NCBI GenBank assembly: GCA_049276455.1
Contig: JBASWL010000156.1
Span: 1 to 10,482 of the forward strand
Origin: Georgfuchsia sp049276455
Lineage (GTDB): Bacteria > Pseudomonadota > Gammaproteobacteria > Burkholderiales > Rhodocyclaceae
Reading direction: 5' to 3'
Length of the DNA stretch: 10,482 bases
Shown: one piece after another, positions 6,825 through 10,482 of the stretch
Layout: each line of letters begins with the position of its first letter
Numbering within the stretch: the first letter of the stretch is position 1
The notes under the pieces: model-generated
Databases searched by the model: none
What the model was told of the DNA's origin: nothing
Seen by the model: only the letters and a program-made list of their open reading frames with translations
Made by a program: the position numbers and the translations under genes

Positions 6825-7184
6825 ATGAGCGCGCCGAGTGATCTGTTGATTCGGCAGAAATGCGAGGCCATGATCGAGTATGGCTACATCGCTCTTCGCC
6901 AGTTTCCGAAGTACGAGCGGCATGTGCTCGGCGCGGATATCCGTGCCACGCTTTGGCGCCTGCTGCGGCTGATTGTGATATGCCATAAGCGATATCACAA
7001 GAAAACGACGTTGCAGGATCTGGATGCCGAGTTGGACATCCTGCGCTCTCAGGTTCGGATTGCAAAGAGCATGGCCTATCTTGATTTCCAAAAGTATGAG
7101 CATTGGGCAAAACTGAACGACGAGATCGGAAGAATGCTCGGCGGTTGGTTGAAAGGGCAACGTGAAGTTGCAAACTCGCAGTAA
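6825..7184 (+). CDS. avd: Avd, DGR accessory variability determinant
   Basis: This 119-residue, largely helical and basic protein sits between the variable gene and TR, the usual place for avd. In BPP-1, Avd is a 128-residue pentameric four-helix bundle that binds the RT and the TR RNA and is required for cDNA synthesis. The C-terminal helix GRMLGGWLKGQ (residues 102-112) resembles the GRILGSW region of the BPP-1 protein, and the central RLLRLIVICHKRYHKKTTLQ fits helices of this family. The ATG at 6825 has no convincing Shine-Dalgarno; a later in-frame Met before IEYGY is possible. Base composition is less GC-rich than in the tail genes. It ends 17 bases before TR. Confidence 0.92.
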   Translation: MSAPSDLLIRQKCEAMIEYGYIALRQFPKYERHVLGADIRATLWRLLRLIVICHKRYHKKTTLQDLDAELDILRSQVRIAKSMAYLDFQKYEHWAKLNDEIGRMLGGWLKGQREVANSQ

Positions 7185-7485
7185 AGGGATGGGTATTACA
7201 ACGGCTCCCGATCCGGGGCGGCAACTGGAACAACGGTGCCCTGAATGGGGTCTTCGCGCTGAACTTGAACAACGCTCGCACGAACGTCAACACGAACATC
7301 GGGTCTCGCCCGGCTCTTGGGGCCAGTCAGAAGCGTATTGCCCACCGGGCGGCACGACAGAACACCCTCAAAAGGATGTCCATTCCTCGGCAATCCGCAA
7401 GGCGGCCGAAACACTTAACAGGCGGTGCCGGGCCAGTAGCACCATGTTGTGCAGAACCCTCGGTACCGCCGCCCTCACGATCCGC
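7185..7485 (+). ncRNA. DGR template RNA: avd-TR junction, TR and spacer region
   Basis: The 301 bases between the avd stop and the chosen RT start contain TR and about 170 bases of downstream spacer. In BPP-1 the RNA spanning the end of avd, TR and about 140 bases of spacer is the substrate on which the RT primes cDNA synthesis, and the spacer is structured and bound by RT-Avd. The same arrangement is seen here. The RT reading frame stays open across this stretch from 7162, which can mislead gene callers, but residues before 7486 do not look like RT. The exact ends of the RNA cannot be read from sequence. Confidence 0.75.
7202..7315 (+). repeat. TR: DGR template repeat (TR)
   Basis: This is the invariant template copied by the RT. 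In the frame of the target it reads RLPIRGGNWNNGALNG, then VFALNLNNARTNVNTN and IGSRPA, an Asn-rich version of the VR product with ten AAC/AAT codons. Of its 24 adenines, 13 differ in VR; its other 90 bases are all identical. The 5' edge is near 7200 (7201 would add one further A-to-G difference). Past 7315 the two repeats diverge (C versus T at 7316, GG versus TC at 7320-7321), which fits IMH* differing from IMH. It is not a coding sequence here, although the RT frame happens to be open through it. Confidence 0.97.
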
Positions 7486-8583
7486 ATGGCTAAAAGCTAC
7501 CGACATCTTTTCGAGCAGATTTATTCATTTGACAATCTCTATCGCAGCTATCTGAAAGCGCGCAAGGGGAAGCGAAGCCGTCCCGAGGTACAGCACTTCG
7601 AACAAGATCTGGAGGGCAACCTGATTCAGCTGCAGAACGAACTAATCTGGGGCCAATACCGCACCGGGAATTACCGGCTATTCAAGGTCTACGAACCCAA
7701 GGAGCGCCAGGTCGCGGCGCTGCCGTTCCGCGACCGCGTGGTACAGCATGCCCTGGTCGGGGTCATCGAGCCGATCTGGGAAGCGCGCTTCATCAATGAC
7801 TCGTATGCCTGCCGGCCAGGGCGCGGCACCCATGCCGGCGCCGATCGCGTTGAGGCCTACCTGCGCCGTGTCAAGCGCGAGCATGGGCAGGTCTACGTCT
7901 TCAAAGCCGATATCGCCAAGTATTTCCAGAGCATCGATCACGGGATATTGAAGGCTCTGTTGTGGCGCTACATAAAGTGCCGGCGCACGCTGGATCTGAT
8001 CAACGAGATCATTGATTCCAGCGCTAAACCTGGCGACGCACGCCCGACCGGCCTGCCGATCGGCAACTTGACCAGCCAGCTTTGCGCCAACGTCTATCTG
8101 CACTGCCTGGACGAATTTGTGAAGCACGAACTGGGGGAGCGATTCTATGCGCGGTACATGGACGACACCGTGATCATTCACCACGACAAAGTGCACTTGC
8201 AGCAGGTCAGGGTTGAGTTCGAAGACTTCCTCTGGAATCGGCTGCGCCTCAAAACCAATAGCAAAACTCAGGTTTTCCCGGTTGGTAGTTGCCGCGGCCG
8301 CGCGCTTGATTTTTTGGGGTACCGGATCTGGCCAACGCATCGGAAACTTCGGGTGGGGTCGATACGCCGCATCAAGAAGACCTTGCGCCGCCTGCAATCC
8401 TCATATGCGAAAGGGTTCGTCACCGTGGCTCGGGTTCGCCAATCGGTGACGTCGTGGGTGGGCCACGCCTGCCACGCCGAAACCTCCGGACTGCGCCGCG
8501 CGCTTCTCGGCCGCTTTGTCTTTACGCGTAACGCTGTTTCTTCTATCGATACAACCTTGCGCTCTACACCCGCGCGCGAGTAA
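7486..8583 (+). CDS. rt: DGR reverse transcriptase
   Basis: This 365-residue protein is a DGR-class reverse transcriptase that copies the TR RNA with errors at adenines. The opening MAKSYRHLFEQIYSFDNL resembles the start of the BPP-1 enzyme, which is why I chose ATG 7486 over the open frame from 7162 or ATG 7444. Visible motifs: RDRVVQHAL and YACRPGRGTHAG; motif A FKADIAKYFQSID with D142; the DGR signature GLPIGNLTSQ at 189-198 (group II introns and retrovirus-like RTs differ here); and catalytic YMDD at 224-227, then FLGYRIWPTH. All three catalytic aspartates are present, so it appears active. No strong Shine-Dalgarno is seen. Its base composition is patchy and less GC-rich than the tail genes; no endonuclease or maturase domain is present. 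Confidence 0.96.
   Translation: MAKSYRHLFEQIYSFDNLYRSYLKARKGKRSRPEVQHFEQDLEGNLIQLQNELIWGQYRTGNYRLFKVYEPKERQVAALPFRDRVVQHALVGVIEPIWEARFINDSYACRPGRGTHAGADRVEAYLRRVKREHGQVYVFKADIAKYFQSIDHGILKALLWRYIKCRRTLDLINEIIDSSAKPGDARPTGLPIGNLTSQLCANVYLHCLDEFVKHELGERFYARYMDDTVIIHHDKVHLQQVRVEFEDFLWNRLRLKTNSKTQVFPVGSCRGRALDFLGYRIWPTHRKLRVGSIRRIKKTLRRLQSSYAKGFVTVARVRQSVTSWVGHACHAETSGLRRALLGRFVFTRNAVSSIDTTLRSTPARE
8535..8553 (+). promoter_or_regulatory. Candidate late-activator (Ogr/Delta-type) site upstream of FI
   Basis: TGTTTCTTCTATCGATACA is a second TGT-N13-ACA element, sharing CGATACA, the TGT and the spacer length with the site before V (996-1014). It is centred 76 bases before the FI start, so a transcript starting about 55 bases downstream would begin near 8599, just after a CATCAT (8588-8593) that could act as a weak -10. 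P2 has its F operon promoter at this place. The site lies within the last 17 codons of the RT gene. Confidence 0.58.
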
Positions 8584-8619
8584 TGCGCATCATCCCTGCA
8601 TCTATTAACGGAGACCACC

Positions 8620-9774
8620 ATGCCTACTGATTATCACCACGGCGTCCGCGTCATCGAAGCATCCGACGGCATTCGCCCGATTCGCACCATTTCCATCGCC
8701 GTCATCGGCCTGGTGGCCCATGCCAGCGATGCCGATGCGGATTTCTTCCCGCTCGACACGCCGGTGCTCGTCACCAGCGTCAACGCCGCCATCGGCAAGG
8801 CCGGCATCATCGGCACGCTGAAGGCCGCCCTGCAGGCCATCGGCGACGAAGGCAACGCCATGGTCGTCGTCGTGCGCGTCACCGCCGGCGTCGACGATGC
8901 CGCCACCGATGACGCCGTGATCGGCACCGTCACCGTAGACGGCCAATACACCGGCATGAAAGCGCTGCTCACCGCCAAGGCCAAGCTCGGCATCAAGCCG
9001 CGCATCCTCGCCTGCCCTGGGCTCGACACGCTGCCTGTGGCCACCGCCCTGGTGGCGATCGCGCAGCAGCTGCGCGGCTTCGCCTACGTCCAGGCGCACG
9101 CCGCCGCGACCAAGGAAGATGCCAACACCTACCGCGAGAACTTCGGCCAGCGCGAAGTCATGGTGATCTGGCCCGAGTTCGTGAATGGCACCGACACCGT
9201 GTGGGCCACCGCCAAGGCCATCGGCCTGCGCGCTCAGCTCGACGAACAGATCGGCTGGCACAAGACGCTGTCGAACATGCCGGTCAACGGCGTCACCGGC
9301 ATCAGCAAGGACGTGTTCTGGGACTTGCAGGATCCGGCCACCGACGCCGGCTACCTCAACGAGAACGAAATCACCACGCTGATCCGTGAACGCGGCTTCC
9401 GCTTCTGGGGCTCGCGCACCTGCGCCGTCGATCCGCTGTTCGCTTTCGAGAACTACACCCGCACTGCGCAAGTGCTGGCCGACACCATCGCCGAAGCGCA
9501 TATGTGGGCGGTGGACAAACCACTCAATCCGAGCCTGGCGCGCGACATCATCGAAGGCATCAACGCCAAGTTCCGTGAGTTGAAGGCGCTGGGCTACATC
9601 ATCGACGGCAAGGCCTGGTACAACCCCGACGCCAATAGCGCGACCACGCTCAAGGACGGCAAGCTCTACATCGACTACGACTACACGCCGGTACCGCCGC
9701 TGGAGAACCTGCTATTCACGCAGAAGATCACCGATCGCTACCTGGTCGATTTCGCCGCGGCAATCGGCGCTTAA
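8620..9774 (+). CDS. FI: P2 FI-like tail sheath protein
   Basis: This 384-residue protein matches the P2 tail sheath gpFI (about 396 residues), which polymerises around the tube and contracts on infection. The start YHHGVRVIEASDGIRPIRTIS, with the conserved 'HGv.V.e...G.rpi.t..tsv.G' pattern, is diagnostic. GQREVMVIWPEF mid-protein, SNMPVNGVTGISKDV, GFRFWGSRTC, and the C-terminal YDYTPVPPLENLLF with TDRYLVDF are also family features. GGAG precedes the ATG at 8620. It is the first gene after the retroelement and opens the FI-FII-E block; FII follows after 13 bases with its own Shine-Dalgarno. Confidence 0.97.
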   Translation: MPTDYHHGVRVIEASDGIRPIRTISIAVIGLVAHASDADADFFPLDTPVLVTSVNAAIGKAGIIGTLKAALQAIGDEGNAMVVVVRVTAGVDDAATDDAVIGTVTVDGQYTGMKALLTAKAKLGIKPRILACPGLDTLPVATALVAIAQQLRGFAYVQAHAAATKEDANTYRENFGQREVMVIWPEFVNGTDTVWATAKAIGLRAQLDEQIGWHKTLSNMPVNGVTGISKDVFWDLQDPATDAGYLNENEITTLIRERGFRFWGSRTCAVDPLFAFENYTRTAQVLADTIAEAHMWAVDKPLNPSLARDIIEGINAKFRELKALGYIIDGKAWYNPDANSATTLKDGKLYIDYDYTPVPPLENLLFTQKITDRYLVDFAAAIGA

Positions 9775-9787
9775 TTAGGAGACTGAC

Positions 9788-10300
9788 ATGGCACTCCCGA
9801 ACACCCTGAAGAACTTCAACCTGTTCAACGACGGCGCCAGCTACATGGGCATCGCCGAAGAGGTCAAGTTGCCCAAACTCAGCCGCAAGATGGACGAGTT
9901 CCGCGGCGGCGGCATGAACGGCTCGGCCAGCATCGACCTCGGCCAGGAAAAGCTCGAAATGGAATTTACCTGCGGCGGCATCATGCGCCAGATATTCGAG
10001 CAGTACGCCACCACAAAGATTAACGGCGTCATGCTGCGCTTCGCCGGCGCCTACCAGCGCGACGATACCGCCGAAGTACAGGCCGTCGAAGTCGTCGTGC
10101 GCGGCCGCCACAGCGAGATCGACCCCGGCGACAGCAAGGCCGGCGACCGCACCAAGCTCGTCACCAAGAGCGCGCTCACCTACTACAAGCTCAGCATCGA
10201 CGGCGACGAAGTGATCGAGATCGACATTCTCAACATGATCGAGAAGATCAACGGCGTCGACATGCTGGCCGAACAGCGCAAGGCCATCGGCCTGGCGTAA
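9788..10300 (+). CDS. FII: P2 FII-like major tail tube protein
   Basis: This 170-residue protein corresponds to P2 tail tube protein gpFII (172 residues), which forms the inner tube through which DNA passes. MALPNTLKNFNLFNDGASYMG at the start, the KLPKLSRKMDEFRGGGMNG block (residues about 28-46), and the C-terminal YYKLSIDGDEVIEIDILN are strongly conserved in this family. TTAGGAG lies eight bases before the ATG at 9788. Tube protein is needed in many copies, as is sheath, which suits their adjacency behind one strong late promoter. A 146-base structured gap follows before the next gene. Confidence 0.97.
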   Translation: MALPNTLKNFNLFNDGASYMGIAEEVKLPKLSRKMDEFRGGGMNGSASIDLGQEKLEMEFTCGGIMRQIFEQYATTKINGVMLRFAGAYQRDDTAEVQAVEVVVRGRHSEIDPGDSKAGDRTKLVTKSALTYYKLSIDGDEVIEIDILNMIEKINGVDMLAEQRKAIGLA

Positions 10301-10336
10301 GGAATACAACCCCCGAAGGGCGTTGAGGGGACCCTA

Positions 10337-10368
10337 GACAAGGCACTTTACTGGCATGTCGCCTTGTC
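10337..10368 (+). repeat. Stem-loop 1 in the FII-E gap
   Basis: GACAAGGC (10337-10344) and GCCTTGTC (10361-10368) form a perfect eight-base stem with a 16-base loop. There is no T run after it. It lies between the tail tube gene and the likely E start, together with a second stronger hairpin. It may be an mRNA processing or stability element; the function is not visible. Confidence 0.6.
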
Positions 10369-10402
10369 CTGCTAACCCGAGCCCGACATCTAAACCGGCA
10401 CC

Positions 10403-10428
10403 GCCCGGCCGCGATTGTGCGGCCGGGC
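10403..10428 (+). terminator. Strong hairpin 2 in the FII-E gap, possible attenuator
   Basis: GCCCGGCCGC (10403-10412) and GCGGCCGGGC (10419-10428) make a perfect ten-base, all-G/C stem with a six-base loop. It is followed by ATTT rather than a proper U run, so it is at best a leaky intrinsic terminator. Placed after sheath and tube genes, it could reduce expression of downstream E, which is needed in small amounts, or protect the FI-FII message from 3' decay. The stem is clear; the role is inferred. Confidence 0.6.
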
Positions 10429-10446
10429 ATTTCACCAGGAGAGATC

Positions 10447-10482
10447 ATGAACAAGCCCATCACCCTCGACACCCCGATCCAG
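10447..10482 (+). CDS. E: Start of a P2 E-like tail assembly chaperone gene (partial)
   Basis: An ATG at 10447 preceded by CAGGAGAG opens a frame reading MNKPITLDTPIQ to the window end. In P2 and relatives the gene after FII is E, a small tail assembly protein whose message also yields E+E' by a -1 frameshift. The acidic/hydrophobic start with a 'Pi.Ld.Pi' pattern is common in those proteins. Only 12 residues are visible, so the name rests mainly on synteny. The slippery site, if present, lies beyond the window. Confidence 0.65.
   Translation, partial: MNKPITLDTPIQ

Larger units (their letters stand above)
5708..8583 (+). mobile_element. Complete diversity-generating retroelement (target-VR-hairpin-avd-TR-RT)
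   Basis: All known core parts of a DGR are present in the classic order: target gene with 3' VR, downstream hairpin, avd, TR, spacer, RT, all on one strand. It is flanked by P2-type fibre-position genes on the left and the FI-FII-E genes on the right. DGRs do not transpose by themselves as far as known; the label denotes a retroelement cassette. With intact RT motifs, a TR/VR pair differing only at adenines, and a target with an open frame, it looks functional and recently used. Confidence 0.95.

Noticed and set aside
7162..7485. An upstream extension of the RT open frame from ATG 7162, giving a 473-residue protein
   Set aside because: It overlaps the end of avd and translates the TR and spacer. 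The added residues show no RT-like sequence, while MAKSYRHLFEQI at 7486 matches the expected RT start.
7486..8583. Group II intron, retron or DRT defence RT
   Set aside because: There is no maturase or endonuclease domain, no retron msr/msd arrangement, and the motif GLPIGNLTSQ with a nearby TR/VR pair is specific to DGRs.
8605..9501. Antisense open frame (298 codons) opposite the sheath gene
   Set aside because: It mirrors the codon pattern of the sheath gene and has no recognisable protein features.
10337..10368. CRISPR-like or tRNA-like element in the FII-E gap
   Set aside because: There is only one copy of each stem, no repeated units, and no cloverleaf arms could be made.

Overview
This window is a P2-type (Peduovirus-like) contractile-tail module, most likely part of an integrated prophage, that carries a complete diversity-generating retroelement (DGR). 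Every supported gene is on the + strand. The DNA is GC-rich with strong G/C third positions, which fits a high-GC proteobacterial host (a beta- or gammaproteobacterium is my guess; nothing in the window fixes the taxon).

Layout: bases 1-68 hold the end of an unidentified gene. Then come tail completion genes R and S (65-992), a 69-base gap with a candidate late promoter, and baseplate genes V, W, J and I (1062-3970). These are packed with overlapping or nearly abutting starts and stops, in the gene order of phage P2. After I, where P2 has tail fibre gene H and fibre chaperone G, there are four different genes: a small tail protein (3970-4407), a fibre-like protein with a phage tail N-terminus (4417-5328), a small unknown protein (5352-5678), and a 350-residue protein with a formylglycine-generating-enzyme/C-type-lectin-like fold (5708-6760). 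The last 38 coding positions before its final three residues form a variable repeat (VR).

The DGR follows: a GAAA-loop hairpin just past the VR (6785-6802), the accessory protein gene avd (6825-7184), the template repeat TR (7202-7315), a spacer RNA segment, and a DGR reverse transcriptase (7486-8583). TR and VR align without gaps over 114 bases with 13 differences, every one at a TR adenine. That is the signature of adenine-specific mutagenic retrohoming. The P2 order then resumes with the tail sheath FI (8620-9774), tail tube FII (9788-10300), a 146-base structured gap, and the start of what should be E (10447 onward).

How it works together: the structural genes build a contractile tail. 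The variable protein, encoded at the fibre position, is probably the receptor-binding tip. Avd and the RT copy the TR RNA with errors at adenines and replace the VR, changing up to twelve residues near the C-terminus. The retroelement sits between the fibre genes and FI, where P2 itself carries dispensable 'moron' genes. Two matching 19-base dyads (TGT-N13-ACA, both ending CGATACA) lie just upstream of V and FI, where P2 has Ogr-activated late promoters. The second lies inside the 3' end of the RT gene. I could not run any search; identifications rest on reading the proteins and on recalled family features.
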